DNA from: Devosia sp. Root685
GTDB lineage: Bacteria > Pseudomonadota > Alphaproteobacteria > Rhizobiales > Devosiaceae
Direction: 5' to 3'
NCBI RefSeq assembly: GCF_001427875.1
Contig: NZ_LMHK01000002.1
Span: 927,436-991,435, forward strand
DNA length: 64,000 bases
Each line of letters begins with the position of its first letter. The first letter of the stretch is position 1. Below are positions 35,674-45,175 of this stretch, in pieces. The notes beneath the pieces are model-generated. The model saw nothing but the letters and a program-made list of their open reading frames with translations. It was not told the DNA's origin and searched no databases. Position numbers and translations under genes: made by a program.

Positions 35674-35793
35674 AACACCCCCTCCCATCCTCCCCCATCA
35701 AGGGGGAGGTGTTGCATCGAGTGTGTGGCACGATCTAGCCAAAGTCGCTGGCCCAGCACCTCCCCCTTGATGGGGGAGGTTGGGAGGGGGTGC
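35674..35793. repeat. Interspersed inverted repeat, family B copy 1
   Basis: Arm 35674-35714 (containing CCTCCCCCATCAAGGGGGAG) recurs as its reverse complement at 35756-35793, around a 42-base core starting TTGCATCGAGTGTGTGGCAC. A second copy lies inverted at 61660-61777. Confidence 0.8.
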
Positions 35794-35809
35794 GGGAGCC
35801 ACCATCACC

Positions 35810-35905
35810 CTGTCATCCCGCGAAAAGCGGACTTCCGCTTTCGTGGCGAAGGTAGGGATCTCCGTTTCAAAACAAGGATTCCCGCTTTCGCGGGAATGAC
35901 ACCGT
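35810..35905. repeat. RIME-like palindromic intergenic repeat
   Basis: CCCTGTCATCCCGCGAAAAGC at the left and its near complement CCCGCTTTCGCGGGAATGACA at the right bracket two internal hairpins. Related bracketing (TGTCATTCCCGCGAAAGCGG) is common between genes in this order. It lies just downstream of the gst gene's 3' end. Confidence 0.6.
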
Positions 35906-35943
35906 GGGTTGGCTGCCTCCGACCGCTCCCGACGCCCAAAAAG

Positions 35944-36564
35944 CTACACCATATCGTCCGGCATCCAGCGAATGCCGGCGGGGCGCTGCTTGATCCGTTC
36001 GTAATAGGCCTGGGCGTGCGGCATGGGCTTGTGATCGAAGGGGGCGACGAACCAGCGGTGGATCGAGAGGGCGAGAACGATATCGGCGATGCTGAATTCG
36101 TCGCCGGCAATGAAGGCGTTGCCCTTGGCAAGTTCGGCTTCGAGCAGATCCATGCGCCTCGTCCAGGTGGCGATTGATTCGGCAATTTTTGCCTGGTCGT
36201 CATAGCCGGGCGTCTTGCGGGCCAGGGCGTGGACCGCATATCCCCAGGGCGGGTTCAGTTCGGTTGCCTGCCAGATAAACCACTGCAAGGCGAGGCCAAG
36301 GGCCCGCGGCGCCTGGGGCAGGAGGGCCGAACGGGTCTGGGCAAGGTAGACCAGAATGGCATTGCTCTCCCAAAATGCACTGCCGTCATCCTCGATGAAG
36401 ACCGGCACCTGGGCATTGGGATTAAGCGCCAGGAACTGCGGCTCCCGGGGGTCGCGCAGCGGCAGGCCCCAGTCCTCGCGCTCATAGGAAATTCCCAATT
36501 CGTCCAGTGCCCACAGCACTTTGCGCACATTGATCGAGGTCACCCGACCTAAAACTCGAACCAT
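35944..36564 (-). CDS. Glutathione S-transferase family protein
   Basis: The 206-residue protein has an N-terminal thioredoxin-like domain (VRVLGRVTSINVRKVLWALD, NAQVPVFIEDDG with the cis-Pro, FWESNAIL with the Glu-Ser pair that binds glutathione) and an all-helical C-terminal domain. Ser in TSINVRK is the probable active residue. It detoxifies electrophiles by glutathione conjugation, though the substrate is unknown. ATG 36564 is preferred over TTG 36570. Confidence 0.9.
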   Translation of the reverse strand: MVRVLGRVTSINVRKVLWALDELGISYEREDWGLPLRDPREPQFLALNPNAQVPVFIEDDGSAFWESNAILVYLAQTRSALLPQAPRALGLALQWFIWQATELNPPWGYAVHALARKTPGYDDQAKIAESIATWTRRMDLLEAELAKGNAFIAGDEFSIADIVLALSIHRWFVAPFDHKPMPHAQAYYERIKQRPAGIRWMPDDMV

Positions 36565-36624
36565 CTTCAACCCCGGAATCGAACTAGGCAGTTTTTGCCT
36601 GATTTTTCGTTTTTGGGCGAGAGG

Positions 36625-36643
36625 TTAAGACATTGTTTACCAT
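36625..36643 (+). promoter_or_regulatory. Candidate CtrA box upstream of fliF
   Basis: TTAAGACATTGTTTACCAT is TTAA-N7-TTTA, one mismatch from TTAA-N7-TTAA, and includes TTTACCAT, one mismatch from the CtrA half-site TTAACCAT. It lies about 75 bases before fliF, as in Caulobacter where CtrA drives the fliF operon. Confidence 0.45.
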
Positions 36644-36715
36644 CTGGTGGGTAATTTTTGCCCAGCGGTCGACGGGGGCTCCGACGATTGCACTTGATCA
36701 AACTCGAGTGGCAGC

Positions 36716-38368
36716 GTGGAAAGTCTAACTACTCTCATCAACCGCATCGGCATGCCCCGCATCGCCGCGATGGCGACGGTTGCCGTCCTCATCATGGGCT
36801 TCTTCGTTTTCCTGATGATGCGGGCGCAGACCCCGAACCTCTCCCCGCTCTATAGCGGGCTCAGCCTCGAAGATTCGTCCGCCATCATCTCCCAGCTCGA
36901 AACCGCCAATGTTCCCTTCCAACTGCGCGGGGACGGCGACACCATTCTCGTGCCGCGCGACCAGATCACCACGCTGCGGATGAACCTCGCCGGTGAAGGC
37001 CTGCCGACCCGTGGCCAGGTCGGCTACGAAATCTTCGACCAGCAATCGACGCTCGGCGCCACGAGCTTTGTCCAGAACATCAACAATGTTCGCGCCCTCG
37101 AAGGCGAACTGGCCCGCACCATTGCCTCGCTCGCCCGCATCAAGGGCGCTCGCGTCCATCTCGTCCTGCCCGAGCGCGAACTTTTTCGTCGCGAACGCAA
37201 GGACCCCTCGGCTTCGATCGTGCTGTCGGTGCGCGGCGCGCTCTCGAACGGGGAAATCCGCGCTATCCAGCATCTCGTGGCCTCGGCCATCGAGGGCCTG
37301 AGCCCCCAGCGCGTTTCGATCGTCGATGATGCCGGCAATCTGCTGGCTTCGGGCACCGAGGATGACGGTATCGGCGCCATGGCCGGCCAGGCAGAGGAGC
37401 GCTCGCTGGCCTTCGAAAACCGCATCCGCACCCGTGTCGAAGACATGCTGGCCAATGTGGTCGGCGCTGGCCGGGCCCGCGTCGAAATCTCGGCCGAGAT
37501 GGATTTCAACCGCTCGACCGTGACCCAAGAAACCTTCGACCCCGAAGGCCAGGTCGTCCGCTCGACCCAGACCCGCGAGGCCCAGAACCAGTCCGGGGCA
37601 GCCGCAGGCCAGGTGACCGTCGCCAACGAACTGCCAGGGGCCAGCGGCAATGGCGCCAGCAACGGCAATACCGAACAGGGCAATTCGACCGAGGAAGTCG
37701 TCAATTACGAGATTTCCAAGAAAACCCAGACGGCTGTGACCGAAGCGGGCGCGCTCAAGCGCCTGTCGGTCGCCGTGGTGGTCGATGGCACCTATGCCGA
37801 CGATGGCGCGGGCAACATGACCTATACGGCGCGCTCGGCTGACGAAATCGCCCAGATCCTGACGCTGGTCCGCTCGGCAGTCGGTTATTCGGCCGAACGC
37901 GGCGACAATGTCGAAGTCGTCAACATGCAGTTCGCCGAGCGTCCCGAACTGGCGCCCCCCGGCACCGACCAGGCTGGCGGCCTTCTCGACTTCACCCGCG
38001 ACGACCTGATGAATGGCGCCGAGATGGCGGTGACCCTGCTCATCGCGCTGGCCCTGCTGTTCTTCGTGCTGCGTCCGCTGCTGAAGAAAGTGATCAGCCC
38101 CGAGCCCGAACCGCTGGCCCTGCCGGCCGCCGTGGAACTGGGCCAGGGCACGACGCTCGATGCGGAAGGCAATGTCATCACCTCGATCACCGGCGACCCG
38201 ATGAGCGATGCGGCCCGCGCGGCGCTCGCCAATCACGACTGGATCGAGGATGCCAAGGCGCTCGGCGAACAGCAGCTTCAGCAGCTCAAATCCGTCGGTT
38301 CGCTCGTCGAAGAAAACCCCAAGCAGGCAGCGCTGATCGTGCGCGGCTGGCTCTCCAACGCAGCGTGA
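36716..38368 (+). CDS. fliF: Flagellar M-ring protein FliF
   Basis: The 550-residue protein starts at GTG 36716. It has an N-terminal transmembrane helix (about 17-38), the YscJ/FliF domain (LSPLYSGLSLEDSSAIISQL, VRALEGELARTIASL, VHLVLPERELF), the second ring domain, and a second membrane helix near 440-460 (GAEMAVTLLIALALLFFVL), followed by the cytoplasmic tail that binds FliG. It forms the MS ring. It is the first gene of the fliF-fliG-fliH-fliN-flbD block, the same order as the Caulobacter fliF operon. Confidence 0.97.
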   Translation: MESLTTLINRIGMPRIAAMATVAVLIMGFFVFLMMRAQTPNLSPLYSGLSLEDSSAIISQLETANVPFQLRGDGDTILVPRDQITTLRMNLAGEGLPTRGQVGYEIFDQQSTLGATSFVQNINNVRALEGELARTIASLARIKGARVHLVLPERELFRRERKDPSASIVLSVRGALSNGEIRAIQHLVASAIEGLSPQRVSIVDDAGNLLASGTEDDGIGAMAGQAEERSLAFENRIRTRVEDMLANVVGAGRARVEISAEMDFNRSTVTQETFDPEGQVVRSTQTREAQNQSGAAAGQVTVANELPGASGNGASNGNTEQGNSTEEVVNYEISKKTQTAVTEAGALKRLSVAVVVDGTYADDGAGNMTYTARSADEIAQILTLVRSAVGYSAERGDNVEVVNMQFAERPELAPPGTDQAGGLLDFTRDDLMNGAEMAVTLLIALALLFFVLRPLLKKVISPEPEPLALPAAVELGQGTTLDAEGNVITSITGDPMSDAARAALANHDWIEDAKALGEQQLQQLKSVGSLVEENPKQAALIVRGWLSNAA

Positions 38369-38374
38369 TCTGAC

Positions 38375-39457
38375 ATGGCACTCGTCTCCCAGGCTGTTGA
38401 AACTCCCGAAGCCGGTCGCGGCATGGGCGCCCAGCTCCGCATCGGCGGCGCTTCGAGCTACCGCGCCCTTGCCGGGGACGAAAAGGCCGCCGCGCTGATG
38501 CTGGCGCTCGGCCCCGATCACGGCAAGCCGATCTTTGAAGAACTCGACGAGCACGAGATCAAGACGCTGTCGCGCGCCATGGTCAAACTGGGCCCGATCA
38601 CCCCGGCCATGCTCGACGAACTGATGGCCGAATTTGTCACCAACATCGCCTCCAACGGCAATGTGGCGGGCAATTCGGACTCGACCGAACGGCTGCTCCT
38701 GAGCTTCCTGCCGGCCGATCGCGTCGATGCCATCATGGAAGAAATCCGTGGCCCGGCCGGGCGCAACATGTGGGAAAAGCTTTCCAACGTGCAGGCCGAC
38801 GTCCTCGCCGCCTATCTCAAGAACGAATATCCCCAGACCGTCGCCGTGATCCTCTCCAAGATCGCGCCGGACCATGCTTCCGACGTGCTGGCCTCGCTGC
38901 CCGAGGAACTGGCCATGGACGTGGTGCAGCGCATGCTGGGGCTCGATGTGGTGCAGAAGGACATTCTCGAAAAGGTCGAGCAGACGCTGCGCACCGAATT
39001 CATCTCGACGCTCAACACCTCCAAGCGCCGCGACAGCCACGAATTGATGGCCGAAATCTTCAACACCTTCGATCGTCAGACCGAAGCGCGCTTCATCACC
39101 AGCCTTGAAGAACGCAGCCGCGAAGACGCCGAGCGCATCAAGTCGCTGATGTTCACCTTCGAGGATCTCGCCAAGCTCGACATGTCGGCCATCCAGACCC
39201 TACTCGGCCGCGTCGACAAGCGCGAACTGGCCCTCTGCCTCAAGGGCGCCAACGACGAAATCAAGGAATTCTTCCTCAAGAACATGTCGACCCGCGCCGC
39301 AAAACTGCTGCAGGACGACATGATGGCAATGGGCCCCGTGCGTCTCAAGGACGTCGACGAAGCCCAGAGCCGCATTGTTTCCATGGCCAAGGATATGGCG
39401 GCGAAGGGAGAAATCCTCATCGTCAAATCCAAGGGCGACGACCAGATGATCGGGTAA
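38375..39457 (+). CDS. fliG: Flagellar motor switch protein FliG
   Basis: The 360-residue protein has the three FliG domains, with the armadillo EHMF-like segment and the C-terminal charged motor domain (DLAKLDMSAIQTLLGRVDKR, LALCLKGANDEIKEFFLKNM). It links the MS ring to the C-ring and interacts with the stator for torque. It begins seven bases after fliF. Confidence 0.97.
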   Translation: MALVSQAVETPEAGRGMGAQLRIGGASSYRALAGDEKAAALMLALGPDHGKPIFEELDEHEIKTLSRAMVKLGPITPAMLDELMAEFVTNIASNGNVAGNSDSTERLLLSFLPADRVDAIMEEIRGPAGRNMWEKLSNVQADVLAAYLKNEYPQTVAVILSKIAPDHASDVLASLPEELAMDVVQRMLGLDVVQKDILEKVEQTLRTEFISTLNTSKRRDSHELMAEIFNTFDRQTEARFITSLEERSREDAERIKSLMFTFEDLAKLDMSAIQTLLGRVDKRELALCLKGANDEIKEFFLKNMSTRAAKLLQDDMMAMGPVRLKDVDEAQSRIVSMAKDMAAKGEILIVKSKGDDQMIG

Positions 39458-39461
39458 CGCC

Positions 39462-40145
39462 ATGGCCGCCCTTTCCCGCTTCACCTTCGATCTCGACCTG
39501 GCGGACTATCCGGTCCTGCCCAAAAGCGTCATGCCCGAACTGCCGCCCGAGCCGGTCGGCATTCCCCAAGACATGGTCGAACGCCTCGTGCGCGAAGCGC
39601 GCGAGGAAGGCTATGCCGAAGGTCTCGTGGCGGGCGAAAGCAATGCCACCTCCATGGCCACCCAGACCATTGCCGCAGCTGCCGGAACGCTCGCCGCCCA
39701 TGCCGCCGGCATGACCGCCGCACTCGATGAAGCCCGCGCCGAAAGCCACAAGCACGCCGTTGACCTTGCGGTCAGCGTCGGCCGCAAATTGGCGTTCCAT
39801 CTCGTCACCCGCGAGCCGGCCGCCGAACTCGAAGCGCTGATCGCCGAATGCATGCCGAGCCTTTCGGGCGTGCCGCATCTGGTGATCCGCTGCCACGCGG
39901 ACCTGGCCGACCAGATCCGCGACATTGCCACGGCTCAGATCGCCACCTCCGGCTATGCCGGGCGTCTCGTCGTGATGGGCGAACCTGATATCCGTCTCGG
40001 CGACGGCCGGCTCGAATGGGTCGATGGCGGCCTTATTCGCGATTCCGACGGGCTCGACGCCGAAATCAACGAAACTATTGCTGCCTACCTCGCTGCCAAG
40101 GCGAACAAGGCCGGCTCACACAGACCTACGGAGAGCGGTGAATGA
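39462..40145 (+). CDS. fliH: Flagellar assembly protein FliH (FlbE)
   Basis: The 227-residue protein has a proline-rich N-terminus, a long alanine and glutamate-rich helix (about 45-110) and the FliH C-terminal domain (HAVDLAVSVGRKLAFHLVTR, VPHLVIRCHADLADQI, RLGDGRLEWVDGGLIRDSDG). FliH inhibits the FliI ATPase and docks it to the export gate. Its stop overlaps the fliN start by four bases. Confidence 0.85.
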   Translation: MAALSRFTFDLDLADYPVLPKSVMPELPPEPVGIPQDMVERLVREAREEGYAEGLVAGESNATSMATQTIAAAAGTLAAHAAGMTAALDEARAESHKHAVDLAVSVGRKLAFHLVTREPAAELEALIAECMPSLSGVPHLVIRCHADLADQIRDIATAQIATSGYAGRLVVMGEPDIRLGDGRLEWVDGGLIRDSDGLDAEINETIAAYLAAKANKAGSHRPTESGE

Positions 40146-40492
40146 ACCCGACCGATCCTGAGACCGATACCGCCGAAGTTCAAGATTTCGGCATGGACGA
40201 AATGTCCGCCCCGGGCAGCGAAAGCCGCGCCGAAGCCTATATCGAACGCACTGCCGACGACCTCGAAGCCGTGTTCGATGTGCCGGTGCGTGTTTCGGTC
40301 GTCCTCGGCCGCACCAAGATGCCGGTGGCGAGCCTTCTCAAGCTCGATACCGGCACGGTGGTTGAACTCGACCGTCAGGTCGGCGAAGCCGTCGAAATCT
40401 ACGTCAATGACCGCCTCGTTGCCCGTGGCGAAATCGTGCTGGTGGAAAACCGGCTCGGCGTCACCATGACCGAGATCATCAAGCCCCAATAA
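40142..40492 (+). CDS. fliN: Flagellar motor switch protein FliN
   Basis: The 116-residue protein is a SpoA/FliN domain: VFDVPVRVSVVLGRTKMPVA, LDTGTVVELDRQVGEAVEIY, VNDRLVARGEIVLVENRLGV. It builds the lower C-ring. ATGA coupling to fliH supports ATG 40142. Confidence 0.95.
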   Translation: MNPTDPETDTAEVQDFGMDEMSAPGSESRAEAYIERTADDLEAVFDVPVRVSVVLGRTKMPVASLLKLDTGTVVELDRQVGEAVEIYVNDRLVARGEIVLVENRLGVTMTEIIKPQ

Positions 40493-40512
40493 TAAGAACG
40501 GGAGTGACTGGT

Positions 40513-41880
40513 ATGCGTCTCCTCATCGTCGGAGCCCTCGAAGGTCAACTGAGCCAGGCCACCAAAATGGCCATGGATGGCGGCGCCAAGGTCGCCCATG
40601 CCCCGAGCATCGAAATCGCGCTGGCGGCCCTGCGCACCGGGCGCGGCGCCGACCTCTTGCTGGTCGATGTCATGATGGACATTGCCGGGCTCATCGCCGG
40701 ACTTGAAGCCGAACGCATCGCCATTCCCGTCGTCGCCTGTGGCGTCGAGACCAATGCCGCCGCCGCCGTCAACGCTATCCGCGCCGGCGCCAAGGAATAT
40801 ATCCCCCTGCCCCCCGACGCGACGCTGATCGCCGCCGTCATCCAGGCCGTGTCGCGCGATAGCGAAGATTTCCTCTTCCGCGATCCGGCGATGCAGCGCG
40901 TCGTCAAGATGGCCGAACAGGTAGCCGCCTCCGAAGCCTCGATCCTGATCACCGGCGAGAGCGGCACCGGCAAGGAAGTCGTCGCCCGCTTCGTCCATTC
41001 GCGCTCCAAGCGCGCCAACAAGCCCTTCATCTCGGTCAACTGCGCCGCTATCCCTGAAGCACTGCTCGAATCCGAACTCTTCGGGCATGAAAAAGGTGCG
41101 TTCACCGGCGCCATCGCCCGCCGCATCGGCAAATTCGAGGAAGCAACAGGCGGCACGCTGCTGCTCGACGAAATCTCGGAAATGGATGTGCGCCTGCAGG
41201 CAAAACTGCTGCGCGCCATTCAGGAGAGGATCATCGACCGCGTCGGCGGCACCAAGCCCGTGCCCGTCGATATCCGCATCCTTGCAACCTCGAACCGCAA
41301 TCTGACCGATGCGGTGCGCGAAGGCTCGTTCCGCGAAGACCTGTTGTTCCGCCTCAACGTCGTGAACCTGAAGCTGCCCGCGCTGCGCGAACGCCCCGGC
41401 GACATCGTGGCGCTGGCCGATCACTTCGTTGCCAAATATGCCAAGGCCAATGGCCTGCCCAAGCGCGAACTGTCCGAAGACGCGCGCCACGCTCTCCTCC
41501 ACGCGCCCTGGCCGGGCAATGTGCGTGAACTGGAAAATACGCTGCACCGCGCGGTACTCCTCGCCACCGGCACCATGATCGGGGCCGAAGCCATCGTGCT
41601 GCCCGACGGCATGGGTCTGAGCGAAGCCGCTCGCCTGCATTCGCCGGCCCAGCAGCTTGCCGAAACCGCCGAAGCCATGTCCCGCGCCCTTGTTGGCCGG
41701 ACCGTGGCCGATGTGGAACGCGAACTGATCCTCGATACGCTCGATCACACCTGGGGCAACCGCACGCATGCGGCCAATATCCTCGGCATCTCGATCCGCA
41801 CCCTGCGCAACAAGCTCAACCAGTACTCGGATGAGGGGATGACTATCCCCGACCCCGGCGAACGCCGGAACGTCGCTTGA
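40513..41880 (+). CDS. flbD: Sigma-54-dependent flagellar regulator FlbD
   Basis: The 455-residue protein has an N-terminal receiver-like domain (about 1-120), a central AAA+ sigma-54 activator domain with Walker A GESGTGKE, the GAFTGA loop that contacts sigma-54, and LLLDEISEM, and a C-terminal Fis-type HTH (HAANILGISIRTLRNKLNQY). FlbD activates late class flagellar promoters and represses early ones in Caulobacter. The receiver keeps an Asp in LLVDVMM. Start ATG 40513 has GGGAG upstream. A terminator separates it from flhA. Confidence 0.95.
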   Translation: MRLLIVGALEGQLSQATKMAMDGGAKVAHAPSIEIALAALRTGRGADLLLVDVMMDIAGLIAGLEAERIAIPVVACGVETNAAAAVNAIRAGAKEYIPLPPDATLIAAVIQAVSRDSEDFLFRDPAMQRVVKMAEQVAASEASILITGESGTGKEVVARFVHSRSKRANKPFISVNCAAIPEALLESELFGHEKGAFTGAIARRIGKFEEATGGTLLLDEISEMDVRLQAKLLRAIQERIIDRVGGTKPVPVDIRILATSNRNLTDAVREGSFREDLLFRLNVVNLKLPALRERPGDIVALADHFVAKYAKANGLPKRELSEDARHALLHAPWPGNVRELENTLHRAVLLATGTMIGAEAIVLPDGMGLSEAARLHSPAQQLAETAEAMSRALVGRTVADVERELILDTLDHTWGNRTHAANILGISIRTLRNKLNQYSDEGMTIPDPGERRNVA

Positions 41881-41910
41881 GCGCCCGCCGCGCTCCGCAA
41901 ACCCTGACTT

Positions 41911-41941
41911 CCCCCTCTCCCGTCCCGGGAGTGGGGTTTTC
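41911..41941 (+). terminator. Terminator between flbD and flhA
   Basis: CCCCCTCTCCCG and CGGGAGTGGGG form a stem followed by TTTT. flhA may therefore use its own promoter or read-through. Confidence 0.7.
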
Positions 41942-41972
41942 GACTTTGGCCTGAGGCCATAGGACCGGCACG

Positions 41973-44129
41973 ATGACCGATATTTCTGCTTCCCCGTCTC
42001 GCTCAAACTTCAAGCTGCCTCCGGTAAAGAGCATTCTGGACACGCTGCGTTCAGGCGATATCGCGCTCGCCACCGGCGTGATGGGGCTGATCATCATCCT
42101 CATCGTGCCGCTGCCGGCGCTGATGGTCGACATGCTGCTCGCCATCTCGATCGTCTTTTCGGTGATGATCCTGATGACCTCGCTGTTCATTCAGCGGCCG
42201 CTGGAATTTTCGAGCTTTCCGACGGTTCTGCTGATCGCGACCATGTTGCGCCTCGGCCTCAACCTCGCGACGACCCGTCTGATCCTTTCTGAAGGCCACA
42301 ATGGCACGGCCGCTGCCGGTCACGTCATCGAAGCCTTCGGCAACTTCGTGACCCGCGGCAATTTCGTCATCGGTATCGTGATCTTCATCATCCTCGTGAT
42401 CGTGAACTTCATCGTCATCACCAAGGGTTCGGGCCGTATCGCCGAAGTCGCGGCGCGCTTCAGCCTCGACGCCATGCCCGGCAAGCAGATGGCCATCGAC
42501 GCCGACCTTTCGGCGGGCCTGATCGATGAAGATACCGCCAAGAAGCGCCGTGCCGACCTCGAAGGCGAAAGCGCCTTTTTCGGTAACATGGACGGTGCCT
42601 CCAAATTCGTGCGCGGCGACGCCATTGCCGGCTTGATCATCACCTTCATCAACGTGTCGGCGGGCATGGCCATCGGCATCATGCAGGAAGGTCTTTCCCC
42701 AGCCGAAGCCGGCAGCGTCTATACGCTTCTTACGATCGGCGACGGCCTCGTGTCGCAGATCCCGGCACTGATCGTTTCGACCGCAGCCGGTATTCTCGTG
42801 TCGAAATCGGGCGTGACCGGCGCCGCCGACAAGGCGCTGACCGCCCAGTTCAGCGGCTATCCCAAGGCGCTCGGCATGGCTTCGGCCGTTATGGCCGGCC
42901 TTGCCCTGCTGCCCGGCATGCCGCTCCTGCCCTTCCTCGCCCTGTCCGGTGGCGTCGGCTATGCCGCCTTCCGCGCCTCGAAAACCAAGACCGCTCGCGA
43001 AGTGGTGGAACGCGCCAAGACCGTCGCCGATGCCGCCGCCAAGGCGCCACAGGGTGCGCCCGGCATGCCCGGCGCCGCACCAGCCGGCGAACCGCCGATC
43101 AGCGACAGCCTCAAGATCGACGATCTCAAGCTCGAACTCGGCTATGGCCTCCTCGGTCTCGTCAAGGAAGACGAGAGCGGCACCGACCGCCTGACCGAGC
43201 AGATCAAGGCGCTGCGCCGGCAACTGGCGCTCGAACTGGGCTTCGTCATGCCCCCGGTCCGCATTCTCGACAACATGCAGCTCGAGCCCAACGACTATAA
43301 GGTTCGCATCAAGGAAGTGGAGGCCGCCCACGGCCAGATCCACGCCAACCTCCTCATGGTCATGGACCCCTATGGCAATCCGATCGACCTGCCCGGCAAC
43401 CAGACGACCGAGCCAACCTTTGGCCTGCCGGCAACCTGGATCGATCCGGCGCTGCGCGACGAAGCTGAACTGCGCGGTCTCTCGATCATCGATCCTTCGA
43501 CGGTGATTTCGACCCACCTGACCGAAGTGCTCAAGGCCAACGTTGCCGAGCTTTTGAGCTATGCCAATGTGCAGACGCTGCTTTCGGGCCTGCCCAAGGA
43601 TCAGCAGAAGCTGGTGGAAGACATTATCCCGAGCCAGATTTCGGTTTCCGGCGTGCAGCGCGTGCTGCAGGCGCTTCTCACCGAACGCATCTCGATCCGC
43701 GATCTCTCGACCATCCTTGAAGGCATTGCCGAAGTGGCGGCCCCCGGCCGTTCGATCCAGGCGATCACCGAGCATGTGCGCAGCCGCCTCGCCCGCCAGA
43801 TCTGCGCCGCCAATCTGGGCCAGGACGGCAACCTGCCGCTCCTTACCCTCTCCCCGCAATGGGAACGCGACTTTGCCGAAGCCATGGTTGGCGAAGGCGA
43901 GCACCGCCACCTCGCCATGGCGCCCAGCCGCTTGCAGCAGTTCATCATGTCGGTCGGTCAGGCCTTCGAAAAGGCGGCCCAGCAGGGCGAACTGCCGGTG
44001 ATGATCACCTCTCCCTCGATCCGCCCGCATGTGCGCGCCATCATCGAGCGCTTCCGCCCGCAGACCGTGGTGATGAGCCAGAACGAGGTTCATCCCCGCG
44101 TGCGCCTCAAGACGGTGGGCGCCATCTAG
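41973..44129 (+). CDS. flhA: Flagellar export gate protein FlhA
   Basis: The 718-residue protein has about eight N-terminal membrane helices (from residue 33 to about 340) with the conserved loop IAEVAARFSLDAMPGKQMAI, and a large cytoplasmic domain ending EVHPRVRLKTVGAI. It is the proton-driven component of the flagellar type III export gate. Length is normal. Confidence 0.97.
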   Translation: MTDISASPSRSNFKLPPVKSILDTLRSGDIALATGVMGLIIILIVPLPALMVDMLLAISIVFSVMILMTSLFIQRPLEFSSFPTVLLIATMLRLGLNLATTRLILSEGHNGTAAAGHVIEAFGNFVTRGNFVIGIVIFIILVIVNFIVITKGSGRIAEVAARFSLDAMPGKQMAIDADLSAGLIDEDTAKKRRADLEGESAFFGNMDGASKFVRGDAIAGLIITFINVSAGMAIGIMQEGLSPAEAGSVYTLLTIGDGLVSQIPALIVSTAAGILVSKSGVTGAADKALTAQFSGYPKALGMASAVMAGLALLPGMPLLPFLALSGGVGYAAFRASKTKTAREVVERAKTVADAAAKAPQGAPGMPGAAPAGEPPISDSLKIDDLKLELGYGLLGLVKEDESGTDRLTEQIKALRRQLALELGFVMPPVRILDNMQLEPNDYKVRIKEVEAAHGQIHANLLMVMDPYGNPIDLPGNQTTEPTFGLPATWIDPALRDEAELRGLSIIDPSTVISTHLTEVLKANVAELLSYANVQTLLSGLPKDQQKLVEDIIPSQISVSGVQRVLQALLTERISIRDLSTILEGIAEVAAPGRSIQAITEHVRSRLARQICAANLGQDGNLPLLTLSPQWERDFAEAMVGEGEHRHLAMAPSRLQQFIMSVGQAFEKAAQQGELPVMITSPSIRPHVRAIIERFRPQTVVMSQNEVHPRVRLKTVGAI

Positions 44130-44154
44130 GCCTGATCAACATCCCTCAAATGCA

Positions 44155-44182
44155 AAAGGGCGAACCCTCGGGTTCGCCCTTT
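44155..44182 (+). terminator. Bidirectional terminator after flhA
   Basis: AAAGGGCGAACCC and GGGTTCGCCCTTT form a perfect 13-base stem ending in a T-rich tail. The symmetry would also serve the DUF2934 gene on the other strand. Confidence 0.85.
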
Positions 44183-44189
44183 CTTTTGG

Positions 44190-44387
44190 TCAGCTCGCGA
44201 TATTGCCCGGAACCAGCGGCGGCAGGTTGATGACCGACGCCTCACGCGAGGTATCGACCTCGTCTTCTTCGGCAAGCTCGCGCTCGGCCTGATACCAGAA
44301 ATCCTGTTCGCGATCCTCCGGCTGGCCGGCGTCGGCCCAAAGCTGGTAGGCGCGATCACGGACTTTATTTTCCTCGACATGGTGCAT
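44190..44387 (-). CDS. DUF2934 small protein
   Basis: A 65-residue acidic protein starts at ATG 44387 with AGGAG upstream. Its motif VRDRAYQLWADAGQPEDREQ then FWYQAERELAEE is the DUF2934 pattern common in alphaproteobacteria. The function is unknown. Confidence 0.85.
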   Translation of the reverse strand: MHHVEENKVRDRAYQLWADAGQPEDREQDFWYQAERELAEEDEVDTSREASVINLPPLVPGNIAS

Positions 44388-44467
44388 GGTGCTCTCCTCG
44401 TTTCGCATGAATGCAGAACGCGAGCTTGGCCTAGCAGTTGCCGACGACGCCGCCATGACGCGAGATT

Positions 44468-45079
44468 TTACCGGCTGGTCAGCGCCAGCTTGGCCCCGAG
44501 CGCCACGAAAGCGGCGGCAAAGGAGCGGCGCATCCAGGTCATGATGGCGGGTTTGGAGATGACGTGACCGCGAATGGCGGCGGCAAAGAGCCCATAAAGC
44601 GCAAAGACCACGAAGGTCATGAGCATGAACACCAAGCTTAGCTGCAGCATCTGCGGCACCGCACCCGGCGCATCGGCCGGCACGAACTGGGGCAGGAAGG
44701 CGAAGAAGAAGATCGAGAGTTTTGGATTGAGGAGGTTTATCAACACAACCTCGATCGCCATATCCTTGAGGCTTTTGGGCTCGGCATTGGCGGCAACCGA
44801 GAGCGAGCCGGTTTCTTTGAGCGTGGCCCAGGCCATGTAGAGGAGATAGGCGACCCCGAGATATTTGATGATCTCGAAGGCCAGCGCGCTGGCATGGAGA
44901 ATGGCGGCGAGGCCGGTAATCGCGGCGATCATGTGCGGGACGATGCCCAAGGTGCAAAAAAGGGCCGCCCAGAGGCTCGCCTTGCTGCCGCGACCGAGCC
45001 CGGCAGCGATCGTATAGAGCGCGCCCGCGCCCGGAGAGACGACGACGATCAGGGTCGTGATGAGAAATTCGACGCTCAT
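44468..45079 (-). CDS. LysE/RhtB-family amino acid exporter
   Basis: The 203-residue protein has about six membrane helices and the family pattern VVVSPGAGALYTIAAGLGRG near the N-terminus and LLNPKLSIFFFAFLPQF in the middle. Such carriers export amino acids or related metabolites; the substrate is unknown. It is divergent from the metallopeptidase gene. Confidence 0.92.
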   Translation of the reverse strand: MSVEFLITTLIVVVSPGAGALYTIAAGLGRGSKASLWAALFCTLGIVPHMIAAITGLAAILHASALAFEIIKYLGVAYLLYMAWATLKETGSLSVAANAEPKSLKDMAIEVVLINLLNPKLSIFFFAFLPQFVPADAPGAVPQMLQLSLVFMLMTFVVFALYGLFAAAIRGHVISKPAIMTWMRRSFAAAFVALGAKLALTSR

Positions 45080-45175
45080 GGGACGTGGCTCCGGCTCAAT
45101 GGCGGGACAGTTTCTCTTTTCGCGGGGAACGGCAAGCCCCGCGTGCCATTATCCCCGCACCAACAGGGGATCGGC

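Noticed and set aside
35674..35793. Possible CRISPR-like repeat
   Set aside because: There are only two inverted arms around one spacer, not direct repeats; it matches an interspersed palindrome seen elsewhere.
36580..36600. Possible sigma-54 promoter AGGCAGTTTTTGCC before fliF
   Set aside because: GG and GC are eight bases apart, not ten; it is a small hairpin.
36725..39040. 771-codon minus-strand frame opposite fliF-fliG
   Set aside because: Antisense shadow of well-identified flagellar genes; low-complexity His/Arg/Gly content.
42051..44093. 680-codon minus-strand frame opposite flhA
   Set aside because: Antisense shadow of flhA, His/Asp-rich composition without domains.
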